Under the pieces are notes generated by a model. The model was not told where the DNA came from and ran no database searches. It saw nothing but the letters and a program-made list of their open reading frames with translations. This document shows positions 33,433 through 45,369 of a stretch of 64,000 nt of DNA, one piece after another. This DNA is from Nymphaea colorata (lineage: Eukaryota > Streptophyta > Magnoliopsida > Nymphaeales > Nymphaeaceae), in the NCBI RefSeq assembly GCF_008831285.2, contig NC_045147.1, positions 2,196,001 to 2,260,000 of the forward strand, in the 5' to 3' direction. The first letter of the stretch is position 1; each line of letters opens with the position of its first letter. A program made the translations under genes and the position numbers.

Positions 33433-33844
33433 GACCCTGTTTGATTTCTGGGTAAAATTAACTGTGTTTGATGCACAAGATAGTTTTTTGCAGGGTAAAT
33501 TTAACTGTGTTTAGTGCACCAAAAACTGTACATGGAATTATAGAGTGTGATCGTGCTGTTCCAAACGACTAGTTTAGTACATTGCTCAAAATAAAACAAA
33601 TTCGTTACTTTCAATACAAAAAGCAGGCATAAGAACTGGGATAAAAGGCTCAAAAGACAACGTGCACACAACTTGCTTTTGTTAAAAAGAAACGACATAT
33701 CCTTCTTCCAAAATTCCAAGACTACAGCAACTCGGACAAGGGGAGATAAAGTCATACTATGAATGAGATACCATATTAACTACACACTCGGAGAACAACG
33801 AGCTTAATAAAAACACAATTTGAACGAAGTTTCGGCTACCCAAT

Positions 33845-34348
33845 TCAGTAATCCTCAATACTAAAAAAGGTTGGAAGCTCAACTGCAATCAACGGAGAAT
33901 CTTCAGAAGCAAAACGTAGCCCATGTTCCGGCGTCCCCTGATCCGCATCAGTATCGTCCTTCTCGTGAGCTGTCGCTCGAATCGAGATAAAGGACGTTCG
34001 CGATCGAAAACCATGACTGGAATAAGCTGTGCCACATCCAATACTGCGACAATCGCCGCTCTGGATGGTCTTACGAAAACCAACAAAGGAAGCCGAAGAT
34101 CTACATGGTGAAGAAGAGGATGACTGAGAAAACGGAGAAGCTTCTATAAAACTAGGTCGTTGCGTAATGGGGCTATTCATGGCCTCCATGGCAGCAAGCA
34201 GAGAAACTCGAGCACGCGTGTGCGAAAGAGAAGGGGCTTCAGGCGGAATGGAAAAGACACGAGGGCTTCGACGGAAGGGGAAACCGAGAGAAAAGGAGGA
34301 TGAAATTTGGGAAAACCCAGAGAAAAGGAGGATGAAATTTTGAGCCAT
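33845..34348 (-). CDS. 167-codon ORF inside T2, probably a captured gene 5' end
   Basis: The ORF starts MAQNFILLFSGF at 34348. A second Met (MEAMNSPITQ) is at 34189 and could be the original start, giving 114 residues. From there the protein is rich in Ser, Arg and Thr and poor in acidic residues (SPFSQSSSSSPCRSSASF), then turns acidic after ISIRATAHEKDDTDADQG. That switch resembles a plastid transit peptide with a cleavage site near IRAT. The rest is short and ends in IEDY then stop. I do not recognise the family. It lies wholly within a TIR element, so capture of a nuclear gene fragment is the best explanation. Expression is unknown. Confidence 0.45.
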   Translation of the reverse strand: MAQNFILLFSGFSQISSSFSLGFPFRRSPRVFSIPPEAPSLSHTRARVSLLAAMEAMNSPITQRPSFIEASPFSQSSSSSPCRSSASFVGFRKTIQSGDCRSIGCGTAYSSHGFRSRTSFISIRATAHEKDDTDADQGTPEHGLRFASEDSPLIAVELPTFFSIEDY

Positions 34349-34349
34349 A
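34286..34349 (+). repeat. 32-bp tandem duplication in T2
   Basis: GAGAAAAGGAGGATGAAATTT appears at 34288 and again at 34320. It lies in the first codons of the ORF read on the minus strand, so the upstream Met (34348) is inside the duplicated part. Confidence 0.85.
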
Positions 34350-34739
34350 ACGGCTCAAAATTTTGTCCGCAGAAAAAAGTCAGAGGTTGAACCTCCGATC
34401 CGACTTTTTTCCACGTTAATTTTACCCCTGTTGTACGAAAAAATCACGTGAAAAATTCACGCGTTTGATGCTCTCACCTCATAGCGGTTGAAATTTCAAC
34501 TCGTCGTACAGTTTTCACCCGCCCCTCAAATTTCCCCCTGCAATCAAACGCAGCCTTAGGGATTCAAATCGAATGCCGCCTTCACTATAGGGTCAACACA
34601 CTGACTTCCACACAATGTAATGCGGTTTTTTACTTTCAAGTTAATCATCCCATATAAAATGTACCACGTGTCTCTCGACAGAAAGTAATACATCAAGTTT
34701 ATCTTTTTCTTTTGTAATTTTCAAACTTAAAACCAAGGA

Positions 34740-34955
34740 AAGAGATCAAGTCAAATGCCGAGTTGATAAAAGAGCTTAAACGAGTCAAGCTTGAGCCAAG
34801 GCTTGGCCTATCAAGTCGAGCTCGAGCAGACTTTATACAACTCAACTCGAACTCGATTGAGCTGAGCAATGTATGAGTAGAGCCAAGCCGAGTTGAGCTG
34901 ATTGAGCTCGAGCTCGAGCTCAAGCTCGATTTGGCTTGTGTACAGTCCTAAGTGC
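34740..34955 (-). repeat. GAGCTCG-motif dispersed repeat, copy 2
   Basis: Built of GAGCTCGAGC, TCGAACTCGA and AAGCTCGA words, ending at GTGTACAGTCC. It is related in inverse orientation to 18664-18885. Confidence 0.55.
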
Positions 34956-37235
34956 GCACAATATCAACCTGGTGACCAACCAAACCATGGTGTTTTTCGC
35001 ATTTAAAATTATTTGTTTCACCTGATTAGTTCCATTTTCAAAATAATTTGGTGGTAATTTACTTGGTAAAATAGAAACTTGAAGGTGGGCATGATCATTT
35101 CAAGGTGTGGAAAGGAAATTAGAAAAAAATAGTACTACATTTCAAGTCAACTCTATCTCTCAAGTAGTGTTTACGTGCACCAGAAATCTAACGCCGCAGG
35201 TCTTTTATGTGGCAATCTCCCACATTCCTTTTTCCCTTGTACAAGAGAAAATTGTCCCATGCATGGCCAAACTAATGTGGAGCTAATTTCTACGTAATTG
35301 GTATGATAGAAGACACTACGTTTGTCATGCTTCTTCATCTCCGTGTGTTTGTGCACGCACACATGCGCCTTGGTTGCACTGGAATTTGAATTCAAACTTG
35401 CAAGTGGGCAGGGAGAACACGCCAACCATTTAGTGAGAATGAATGGAAGTGCTCAAACTTCGATCCGAAAGCATACTTCATCGTTACATTTATGGATATT
35501 ACTACAATATGAACATAAATATCACATATATAGACATACGTACAGAGGGCCAATATGATCGGAAGGTGGAGGAGGGGCTTTCTTTCTCCTAGGCCTTTTC
35601 TCCGAGTGTTCTTTCCTTCATCGTGGGTGAGCCCGCCGGCGACCTGCTAGCGTCTGAGGCGGTCCTCTTCTCTCTCCTCCCTTCCTCAACTCTTGGGAGA
35701 TGGAGGCTGATGTAGAGAGGCCTATGGAGCTGAGGGTCGACGGGAAGAGAACGCAGATAAGCATTCTTGGGCCGACATTGTCGCGAAGTCACAATTGATG
35801 TAGTGACAGTTCCCATCATGAAATTGCTCCTAACAAGATGATTCTCAAGATCACAAAAGCGAATGCAGTTGCTAGAAAAACCATTATGTCCCAGTCAACG
35901 ATGTCCTACCAAGTAGTCCATTGTCATAAGCAAAATCCCAAGGATAAGTACTGATCTGTTATATACGTCCAAAAATGTCCATGTATGATGTGGACTATAC
36001 ATAATCTGAGCTGAGGACATTTTTTCAAAATCATATTCACATAAAATAAAGTTGGCCCCCTGTTCAATAATTCATTACAGGACAAGTCTCCAACGGACAT
36101 GAACTTAAGCAACAAAATAATAGATCAATAATAGTCATAGGCATGATTGATATTGGATAATTTAAAGGTGAAAGTCTGGTTGCCAGTTTGATTTCTATGA
36201 ATACTACTCTTCTCAACTTCAAATTGTGGACATGCGATACTCTAGTTGATGAGTGTCTTGTTTCCCACCTGAATCTCAAAACTGCCCTGAACCCCAAGGG
36301 CAAAGCGAACGGGAAATGGTCGACTTCAACCTCTTCAAGATATCTCCTCCACAAAATAGTTTTTTGCGTCATCCAGGTCTAAGAGAAGCTTTTTGTTTCA
36401 TGTGAAGGATTCCACTTTCTTATTTGGATTGTGATTAGGCTCTTTTAACCTTTGTGACATTATCCCAATTCAAATCAAATCAGTTGCAAACTCATTGATT
36501 TTGGTATGTGGATCAAGCGTGTCCCATATCAATTGTTATAATATTTTCAAGACTTTTCTGATTATATTTATCTATATATAATATGTATAACTCTTTTTTA
36601 AAAAATAAAACTTTTAATAGGTTGTACTGATTCATAATTGGGCCGATTCAGAGTGGTATCAGCAGCGTTAATGATTCAATTAATCCTGAGCTTATTTTTG
36701 TAACACGACTACGTGGAAACCATGCATGTGACCCCATTATTTCTGTCAAACTAATTTCAATTGTGTGCTAGATACCTGGTCACATCCAAATCCATTTTTT
36801 CAGGGCCAAGAAATTAACTAAAAGGCAATATTGAACATTAATAGGATTGTTGATCAGTTATCTACTGGAATTAGATATTTTTGAGATTATATTATGATGT
36901 GAATCATAATTGCATGTAAAGTCGATGGACCTATTGTAAGAAAAAGCAAAATTTGTAATGCTTAGATCTAAACTGAGGCCACGCCCTTTGCATCCCTAAA
37001 GCCATTACTCGATCATGGATGCAGTGAGTTTTGCGATGTTTTGAAATGTTTGGAGACTGATTATGGAAATATATAAGCTATGTCGCACATTGTTGATGAA
37101 AGCGAGTTGCTTCCCAATATATTTGAGATCAAAGAGAGTATTTTGAGAAAAAAGTTGCTTATCTGTATGTTTACAATGAGATGTGTTGTTTACCATGATC
37201 ATGTCCAAGTTGAGATATTTCACTTTGTTTGTTGT
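34956..37235. other. Unassigned DNA
   Basis: Nothing firmly identified. A GC-rich patch (35560-35800) has short frames without known motifs. TGGTATCAGCAGC at 36654 resembles a copia primer site but has no LTR before it. Confidence 0.5.
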
Positions 37236-37400
37236 GTAGATCAAGGGTAGAGCTAGCTAGAAATTTTTTTAAATGGCAGAATTATCCTTTTATAATAATT
37301 TTAAAACTGTTACATAGGCCAAACCAAAAAAATTTAGGAATTATAGTATGGGGGCACCCGTCCGCCCACCCTCCCTGCCCCTCTTTTGTCTGCCCCAAGT
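37236..37400. mobile_element. Degenerate M1-type (hAT-like) MITE remnant
   Basis: GGGTAGAGCTAGCTAGAAATTTTTTT at the left, described here by its AGAGCTAG...AAATTTTT core, and a CGCCCACCCTCCCTGCCCC end match the general pattern of the CAGGGGCGGAG family. Much eroded. Confidence 0.4.
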
Positions 37401-37744
37401 GTAAATGTTAATTTTGTTTCAATACTAAAAATGAATTTCTATTATTAAAATTATATCTTTTCAAAACCATTTTCCTATTTACCAGAAAAATGAGACAACA
37501 CCTTCCCAACTAGTGTACACTAAGTGTGTCCCTCCTTTGCATGTACTTTTAAGTTAGTATGCCAAATTTATGGGCATTGCTCAACCGTGAAGCAAAGAGT
37601 CTTACATTGAAAGAGTCTGAGTGTGTTGTGGTTGTTGTCACACTCCCATATATTATTGTTTTGGATTGTAATTGGCAGCAAACGCAGTACTCGAGTTGAA
37701 TTACTCAAACTTAGGACGGACATCTGGTAACAAGTGAATGTGTT

Positions 37745-38410
37745 GGGTTCGGGTAGCGATACTTGGAAAAAACCCGATCCAGTTACAGCCCCGCTGCGAG
37801 CGTCAGCCTACGAGGAACGCGCATCCGTTTTAATCGGGATTTCGCGGATCGTGCTTTGACGCGATGACGCCACGGACGCAGAATGTTCCGTCACAGAAGT
37901 CTTCTGACGACGTCAACTCGCGGATCTTGACGATTGACGCCCTCGACGTCACGGGACACCATCATTACGCGAATCGGATCCGGATCGGCAGCCACCCACG
38001 CCGCTCCCGCCTTTCCCCCGTCCCATCCACCTGTGCGTCTCGGACGACGCCCGTAACCGCTCCCTAACAAATCCCCTCCAACCTGACCATATCTACGAGA
38101 ACGCCCCTAGGTGTTCATGTCGACTAAAATGCCCTCGCGTCTTTACCGTAGACGTGGTGCTTATTTAAAGAACAATGGGGGTGTTATCGGAACAGGAAAA
38201 AGTTGCCGTTGTTCCGGCATGATCACCGGCCGGCGATTTGCCGACAACGGCAGATAGAAAGGAAAACGTGATCCGATTGTACGGACGAAGAGCAGGGACC
38301 TTAAAGCCTGGCTAAGCCCTAGTTTTATGTGTGGGGTTTGTCAATGGGACAGCGCCCATAATTGTGTTCTGCCGGCGACATGGCGTGGAAGCCTAGGGAC
38401 TTTAATTTAC
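37745..38410. promoter_or_regulatory. CpG-rich promoter-like island with clustered TGACG cores
   Basis: This GC- and CpG-rich stretch stands out in AT-rich surroundings. Nine TGACG/CGTCA cores, the binding core of TGA-type bZIP factors, lie at 37801, 37857, 37865, 37889, 37905, 37911, 37928, 37935 and 37947. A TATA-like TATTTAA is at 38162-38168, about 210 bases downstream. No convincing coding start follows. It may be an orphan gene promoter, an LTR promoter (it begins TGTTGGGTTC near 37741), or part of a DNA element. No second copy occurs in the window. Confidence 0.45.
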
Positions 38411-38727
38411 CGTCAAAAGATCACCTATATTTATATTTAAAGGCTCAATTTTGTCTCTTATTTTTTAATAAAACTCTTAAATTATTTTTTCCTCTTTTGT
38501 AATATTTGACAATGACACAATGTGAAAGTATTCCGTCTGCAACGATTTTAGATATTAGTTTGTAGATATTTATTTATTTTCTAAATTGCTTTTAAAATAT
38601 AAAAAAATGAAAATGAGCCCACTTTGATAACGCTGGTAAGAGTGATCTCTGTTAAGCGTACAAGATTTTGTACACTGGAAGCTAATCTGAGTTTTAATCC
38701 AAATAAAACCACATTGCAATATTAAAG
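38411..38727. other. Unassigned AT-rich DNA
   Basis: No motif found. Confidence 0.5.
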
Positions 38728-38907
38728 TGTATGGACATTGGATATATGATATTTATTAAAAATTATATCCGGTCTAAATCTAAATTTGAATCTGAATTCG
38801 ATTAGGTGTCATTTCTTAATGGAATATCAAAGTTTTATTCATATCCAATTCTTTTGAGAGGTCCAGTCAAATATTGGATCTAAATTAGATTTATTGACAT
38901 CTCTACA
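38728..38907. mobile_element. ATCCGAAT-rich short repeat, family M2, copy 1 (partial)
   Basis: ATGGACATTGGATATATG at one side and TTGACATCTCTAC at the other, with ATATCCGGTCT/TATCCAATT words between. It resembles the two better copies at 39317 and 50742. Confidence 0.4.
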
Positions 38908-39316
38908 AAAACTTAAGCATACCTCGATGAGAACACAACAATAAAAAATGTTTCATCTCTTGAATTGAGCTTGATTTTTCCATGTTGAGAAGAAACAAAG
39001 GCTGCGGCCCATTAAAATAAGCAACAAAGAAGAATCTTGTGGGCTTCATTAAACACACACACACACAAATTACTGGCATTTGCATACATACATATAGATA
39101 TATGTAGAACTTATTGATTTAATTACAGATGATAAGGAGTTTAGGTTTATCCTAAAGCTCTCACTAAATTAGTTAGAATAAGGTTGATGAGAAATTCAAA
39201 TTAAAATATGCAGATATTGATGGAGCAGCTTGATTATATGAGTTCATGAATCCGGCATTCTGTGTTTCTTGATATTTACCAACTCCCAAATGGAGCCCTA
39301 AATGTAACTTTATATG

Positions 39317-39752
39317 TGGATGTTAATATATCCAATTTGGATTGGACATCCAACCGAATTATTCTGAAAAAATCAGATATGTAAAAAAATATTAATATCT
39401 GATTAAGAAATCGGATTGGATTTATACTACATCCAATCATATTTAGATTCGGATATACATAAATGTCCAACCAAGTTTGGATCCAGATTCATATCAGATT
39501 TAGTTTTAAAGGCATATCGTACATCCAATGCTCTTACGGTTTGCAAATTGGTTGGATTCAGTTTAAAATTGATATTCAGATTTGGATATGAATGTAAGAA
39601 TTGGATTTGGATTGTGAAATTGGATGTTGGATTCAGATTGGGACATGACTTTGTTTTGTCCATATGCCAAACGGAATATGTGAATATCTGAAGAACTAGA
39701 TTGGTTAAGAGTACATCCAATTTGAATTATTGAATCCATTGACATCCCTAAC
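39317..39752. mobile_element. ATCCGAAT-rich MITE-like repeat, family M2, copy 2
   Basis: GGATGTTAATATATCCAAT at the left and ATTGACATCCCTA at the right are inverted. The body consists of degenerate GGATTTGGATT, TCAGATT and TTCGGATAT words. Confidence 0.55.
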
Positions 39753-40854
39753 TTGATACACTAGAATCAAACAAAATTAACGAATGTTTAAACTGGCATT
39801 TAACAGATGGACTTGGATTTATGGTGTGCCTAACCAGCAATGTTCAGGAGTACATCGTTTTCTGAAGCTGTTCAGACAAGTTTAACAGCTGGTTTGGCAT
39901 GAACTTTGAGTTGTTTAAACTAGTTTTAATGCAGAAACCATGCTTTTTCTAATGCCATCAACGTCAATGGCTTTCTTAAAATACATGAAAGAAAAGGCAG
40001 AATTGAACAAACAAGTCCGACCTCATCATGTTTCGTCTTTTTCTTCCTCCTGTTTTTGTTTTTCTCGAGTTCCTTGCAATCATCCTCCCAATGTCCAACA
40101 ATTTTAAGCAGCTAATGGAAGACAAAGGTTTCCCATCTACTTCTAGATTAGACTTCATAAACCGACAACTCTACAGTTAACTATGTACATCTTTTCTTGG
40201 ACCTAATTGCCTACTGCCTTGGGGTCCCTAAGAACTGAAGAAGCTTAACCCGTGCTCCTTTAATGGCAGACCATAGCTAATCTTAGCCCACTTTCCATCT
40301 CCTCTTTGCTTGTCCCCTAATGTTTCCCCCTTTTCTTTTCCACTATAGGCACTACCAACAAGTAAAATTTCAAAACCTAATCACATGCCCACCATTGGAT
40401 TCTCTTTTTATTTTTTTTTTCTTGGAAAAGTGTTTGTGGGTATTATTTTAATGTTACCATTAAGGAAGGCCCTCATTATGGTGTCACCCCCAGGTCATAT
40501 TTATAATTATGTACACTTTTTGTAAGTTCCTAGTCACTTTTGAGCAATAATCATGAAATATTTTCAACTCTCATATGTATTGGAGCTGCTATGATGAGGG
40601 TGTGCTCCCTTGTTCATGAATCAATATGATCTATCCACTCATGAGTGCCTTAATCCTTGTAATATGTTTTAAGGGGCTTATGGAAAGCTCCAAAGTTAAA
40701 GAAAAAGAAGGCTTCCTTTAGGAGATGATATGGGACAGGAAACATGATCTTAGTGCAGCATTCTTGTACTTGTTTGAGATGGATTTGCATCCTCCACCTA
40801 TGATCGCAGTAGGTAATGATTGGATATGCAAAATCATCATGTATAGAAGAAGCA
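39753..40854. other. Unassigned AT-rich DNA
   Basis: No coding motif, LTR or SSR above 15 bp. Confidence 0.5.
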
Positions 40855-41272
40855 GGAGCAGAGCCAGAAATTTTTTATGAGGGGGCCAAATTAAAGTTTT
40901 TAAATTTTGACAGGAGTCAAAATATCATTTTTCAATATTTTTATATAAAACAAGTGAAATTTTCTAAAAATTAAAATAAACGAAACCAACTTTGAACTCA
41001 TTCGAGCCCAATACGGGCAAATCCTGCCAAAGTTGACGCCAAAGTTGACTCAAGCAAGGGCCAAACCAGAATTTCATCCTTTTCGAGGGGAGGGGGCGAA
41101 TGGTCATGCAACATGCTGAATAAAATTTCTGGAAATTTTTCACAAGAGCCAACTCTTATTTTTCAAAGTTTTTATAAGGGCCAAATTGATAATTTTGACA
41201 CTTTTCATATGCAAAATCTAATTTTTTGAAAATGTATAGGGGTGAAGGCACGGCCCCTGCCAGCCTCCGCTC
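40855..41272. mobile_element. M1-type (hAT-like) MITE, about 420 bp
   Basis: Left end CAGGAGCAGAGCCAGAAATTT. Right end, read inward on the minus strand, ATGAGCGGAGGCTGG. An internal GAGGGGAGGGGGCGAA (41084) suggests two overlapping copies. Confidence 0.5.
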
Positions 41273-41819
41273 ATGCGTGCACACACACACACACATCCAT
41301 TTTACTATCAAGTTTGAAAATGGGCTAGATATATATCCAACCCTAAACCAACCAAAAGGAAATATGTACAAATCTGGACCGTTAAATCGTGGTCAATATT
41401 GAATGGATTGGATTCAGCGAACATGAAATTGGGACCGGGTAAAAATAAGTTGGATCCAAATGATTTTCTTGCAAATTGCTGTATGAAAGCCTAAAATTTT
41501 TTGTGGACCTGCCAGTTAAATAGGATCTAATTTGCTCCAGATCTAGATCTCTACCAACCAAATGCATATTTGGAATCTTGAGAAAAATTAATGATACCAT
41601 TTATTATACTGAGATCAGCCTAAGCTCTTAACTTTGCAAAAGTAAAACATTGTGCTCAATAGGATTGACCATTAAGCAGGATTTCCATTGTTTATGACCA
41701 GGCATAAGCGCATTTAATTAGTTTTCTGGACCTAATTTTCCAAAACTCAGGCTTCTTGGTCCTTCCCAATACAGCCTCTTATGTTTGATTACCTTACATG
41801 GACACTTTTGTTTCAAGTC

Positions 41820-41960
41820 TCACAGCTTATCTGGTAGGGTGGTGGGTCAATGAAAGTCAGATTAATAGTTCGATTCTTATGGGGGTACTATCTCTTTAAA
41901 CTAAACTGTAAGTGGTGAAATGTATGACTCTGATTTCCAAATGTTGCCAGCCTTCATGGT
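41820..41960 (+). mobile_element. tRNA-derived SINE head
   Basis: An A-box-like TGGTAGGGTGG (41832-41842) and a B-box-like AGTTCGATTCT (41867-41877) lie about 35 bases apart, as in a tRNA-derived RNA polymerase III promoter. The tail is undefined. Confidence 0.5.
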
Positions 41961-42058
41961 TTTAGTTTAGTGGCATTGGTAACAATATTGAAATCGCGTT
42001 AGAAATGTGGCCCTTCAGCATATGTAAGGTAACCGAAGAAAAGCAGGATCCAAATGAT

Positions 42059-42210
42059 CAGGGGCGGAGCTAAAAATTTTTTGTAAGGAATGTCAAATTA
42101 AAGTTTTTAAATTTTAACAAGGAAGAAAATATCATTTTTCAAAATTTTTATATAATTGTTTTAAAATTTACATGTATTTTTTTTAAAAAAAAAATAAATT
42201 AGAGTCAGGC
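42059..42210. mobile_element. M1-type (hAT-like) MITE, truncated
   Basis: The left end CAGGGGCGGAGCTAAAAATT is clear. Its inner part matches 40870-40975 (AATTAAAGTTTTTAAATTTT). The right end is not recognisable. Confidence 0.5.
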
Positions 42211-43089
42211 CCATGCAAATGATTATTTTGTATATTAACTAGTTTGATATGAACCACATGTTTCTGTTTTTCTTATTATCATGGGCCATTAAGATGTTCC
42301 TGAAAGATAAGAAGAAAAAGCAGAAATGCCCAACTTAATTCGACGGCATCATTTGTCATCTCTTTTTCTTTTTTGAGGAATTTGCAAATTATTGCTCAAT
42401 TTTTGTGTTTCAGGAATTGCAAACAACTGCCCATGTGTATAAAGCCATTCTCAAGTGACAAGCACATGCTTCATGAAAAGGAAAAAAATAAAATATATCT
42501 AAACACTTTATGCCCTAAAAAATATTATTTTTCTAAAAAATCACAAATCATATTTTCTTAGGCACTTTTGATCTCGATCTCCGGATAGTTTCACTTTCTC
42601 ACACATCTCAATCGGTCTTTTGTCTCTATAATAACGTCTAAAATTAATACATTTTAATGTTTTCTATTTTGGATGCCGATACTCGGGAATTGTTTTATCA
42701 TCTATTTGTAATTTTTCAAATGTTAAATCATTCTTTTATAAATACATCATCACGTGAGTCATTTTCTGTAAATTTGTCTGAATTTTTTGTCCTTTCACCC
42801 ATCCCCTCGATCTCCAACATCTGAACATCAAGTCCCTTTCGGCAAACGACAAGAAAAGAAATCAAACGTTAATTTAAAAACTCGAAGCTTAAGCTAATGG
42901 AAGACAACGACTTTCACTTCTACTTTTTTAAGTTATACTTGATCATGAAGACACAACTTTATAATTAATTATGTGCAACGTTCTCAAGCCAGAAATTTGA
43001 GAGCACTAATAATAAATTTTTAACTTTCAAGGTACATCATGTAAATGAAAAAGAATTGCTCAAAGACGTCAATATAAAAATCATATTTT
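42211..43089. other. Unassigned AT-rich DNA
   Basis: Nothing recognised. Confidence 0.5.
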
Positions 43090-43325
43090 TTGTAGTTTTG
43101 TGTGGGCAAGTGCCTACATATTGCCCAAACATGCCTCCACGGCTGTGGGCAAGGTGGAGTCGCATGGGCTCTAGCCTCACCTTAAAAAAAAGTTAAAAAA
43201 ATTTACATGTAAATTTTAAAAATTTTCACTTATTTTGAAAAACGATATTTCTGCCCTGATCAAAATTTGTAAACTTTAATTCTCCCCTCCCCGACAAAAG
43301 GAAATTTTTTTGGCTCCACCTTTTC
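43090..43325. mobile_element. M1-type MITE remnant
   Basis: GTGTGGGCAAGTGCCTACA (43099) matches the palindrome of this family. Further on an ACTTTAATT...GGCTCCACC end corresponds to the inverted left end of the copies at 40855 and 42059. Confidence 0.45.
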
Positions 43326-43649
43326 TTTAAATGGACTTGAATATTCTTGCCAGTTACTAATTAAGTGCGTACAATCCTTCGTTAATTTGGGCTAATCCTT
43401 GATGTGAAATACAATTAAGTCTCCATTCTGAAATTCAATATTAGGAAAGTGCAAAAAACCCATGCGGCATTTGGCAGGAACAAGAAGCCCAAATTGCATG
43501 CACGACTATAAGTCATGTTCTGTTTTTATATCTTTCTTACAATGATAAGGAGACCTCTCAATTTTGGTAGATAGGATGAGCAGAGATGTCATTTCTTTTA
43601 TTTCTGATTCCTTCTTTCCTCTGTATAGGATCATTTAGTGCAGAGCTAA

Positions 43650-43673
43650 AAAAATTGGTTGGAGGGGCACTCC

Positions 43674-43719
<46 letters not shown>

Positions 43720-43790
43720 GATGCCTATTTAAAAATAAAGACATTCTAAGAGTCTAGTGTAGGCAATTGCCAACACCAAGTGGCTATGCT
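43650..43790 (-). mobile_element. M1-type MITE with an internal (TA)19 tract
   Basis: The minus strand reads GTTGGCAATTGCCTACAC and ends near GAGTGCCCCTCC...TTAGCTCTGC, the family layout. A (TA)n run (43678-43715) sits inside. Confidence 0.45.
43678..43715. repeat. (TA)19 microsatellite
   Basis: Uninterrupted alternating T and A. Confidence 0.95.
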
Positions 43791-45369
43791 ATTGGGTTCA
43801 TTTGCTTTCTAATAAAAGGGTATGAGGCCTATCTTCCAGCAGTAGAGTGTCCTGACAACATAATTTTTTAATCATTTTTTGAAATTTGGTTTATGTGCAT
43901 GTTAAAAAACCTGTGGAGCCTGTGCATGTTAAAAAAACCTGTGGAGCCTGAGTTATTCATGTCGTTCGAAAATGTCGTTTTATTAAATTTAGATTTTTTA
44001 CAAACACGGTTTGACCATCACACTGCTTAAGGGTGCCCACTCAAACATGACATAATTTCGAAAGTGATACATTTGTTTAGGAGGCAAGATCCCAAGCTTA
44101 CCTTCCTGAAGCAAAAATATCAAAAGCAGATCTATGCTAATTAATTAAAGGATCGTCGAGTAGAGTATCGTGATATATAACATGGTCATACCTAATAAGA
44201 TACTACCATGGTGGCCACAGGAGGCAAAGCCACCTCCTCCTTTCCCGTGCCCCAAAGGTTCAGGGCTGCTTTGAGATCTTGATGGTCTTATAATACATTA
44301 TTCAATTCGAATGTCACATATGACATTGTTTCCTTTCTTGAGGAGTAAGCACCTATAGAAATCAAACTGAAGACATCAATAGAATATTGAAACCAACCAG
44401 GTATGGTATGCTACTAGAGGCAAGATGTTGTGAAAGGCATGGTCAAGACTTAATAAATGATCATGATCACACGAACTATGACAATTTGCTTCATTAACCA
44501 GATGAAATAGTAGCAGATAATTAACGAAACAGTAGTAAAATGTATGTTGGGGGCTGGGGAAGGGGTCAATAGGCGGCTGGTTCTTATTTCGAAGTTCTAA
44601 GGCATCAATTTCCTATGTTGTAAACAAGGAGCCATCAATGTTCCAGCTGAAGCATGATGGGGACGGCACCATAAGGTACTGCAAGCCGACTCTATATCAT
44701 AAGAAGAAAAGGTGTTGAGTGGGAGCTTCTGCCCTCCTTTCCCAAAAAAAAAAAAGATTTTTCGGTTTTTAAGACTCAAAATGAATATGTAGCCAAATCT
44801 GAATCCAGTTAGTGATGTTGGATCCAGCCCGACCTGGCTTCCCGACATCCTTGCCTTTCATTTTGCATTAAAGTAATTTCTTGTTTATTGAACTCTAAAC
44901 CTCTTTCAACTTAGGATGTGTCCAAGCTTACCCTCCCAAAAAAGTGCATTTGTTCTTCGTTGAAGAGATTGGACTTCAAATTGACTTCTGCTTTTGTTAC
45001 CAACACCACCAAAGCGAGCTGTGTTACACTCCAGATCGTGCATAACCAAGGCTTACCCCAACTTAGTTTCAATTCATGTCCATAAGAATATTATTACATG
45101 AATGGATGGTCTAATCTTGTCCTTTCATTTATCTCCAGTGGCATCACAAATGAACAAGAAATCATGCAAATGCATCAAATTACATTCTCAACCCAAATTA
45201 TTTATCTGACGTTTAGTTGGGGATTTAAGTTGTGTTCATGAGCATGCGAAACATTCAAGTAGTTTGGTTGAATGTCTCCTTTTCTTGTGGAACACAACCA
45301 TTCTTCTCAAAAGTGTCTATCCTCCACCAGCCTCCAAAAGACCCCATGTTTTTAATAGGAAGTTGTTTC
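43791..45369. other. Unassigned DNA
   Basis: Only a 27-bp direct duplication (43894-43947) stands out. No coding motif. Confidence 0.5.

Larger units (their letters stand above)
33289..34555. mobile_element. TIR element T2: Harbinger/Tourist-like with 3-bp TTA target duplication
   Basis: The left end GGCTGCGTTTGATTGCA (33289) and the right end (minus strand the same GGCTGCGTTTGATTGCA from 34555) are a perfect 17-bp inverted repeat, flanked on both sides by TTA (33286-33288, 34556-34558). A TTA target copy and GG-starting ends are typical of PIF/Harbinger elements. The palindrome CGTGGTAAATTTACCACG lies just inside the left end. An AAAAAAGTC...GACTTTTTT hairpin (about 34374-34412) lies near the right. 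No transposase is present, so it is non-autonomous. The interior holds a 167-codon ORF on the minus strand. Confidence 0.85.

Noticed and set aside
36648-36665. TGGTATCAGCAGC resembling a copia primer site
   Set aside because: It differs from the usual TGGTATCAGAGCC after the tenth base. No LTR precedes it and no gag follows.
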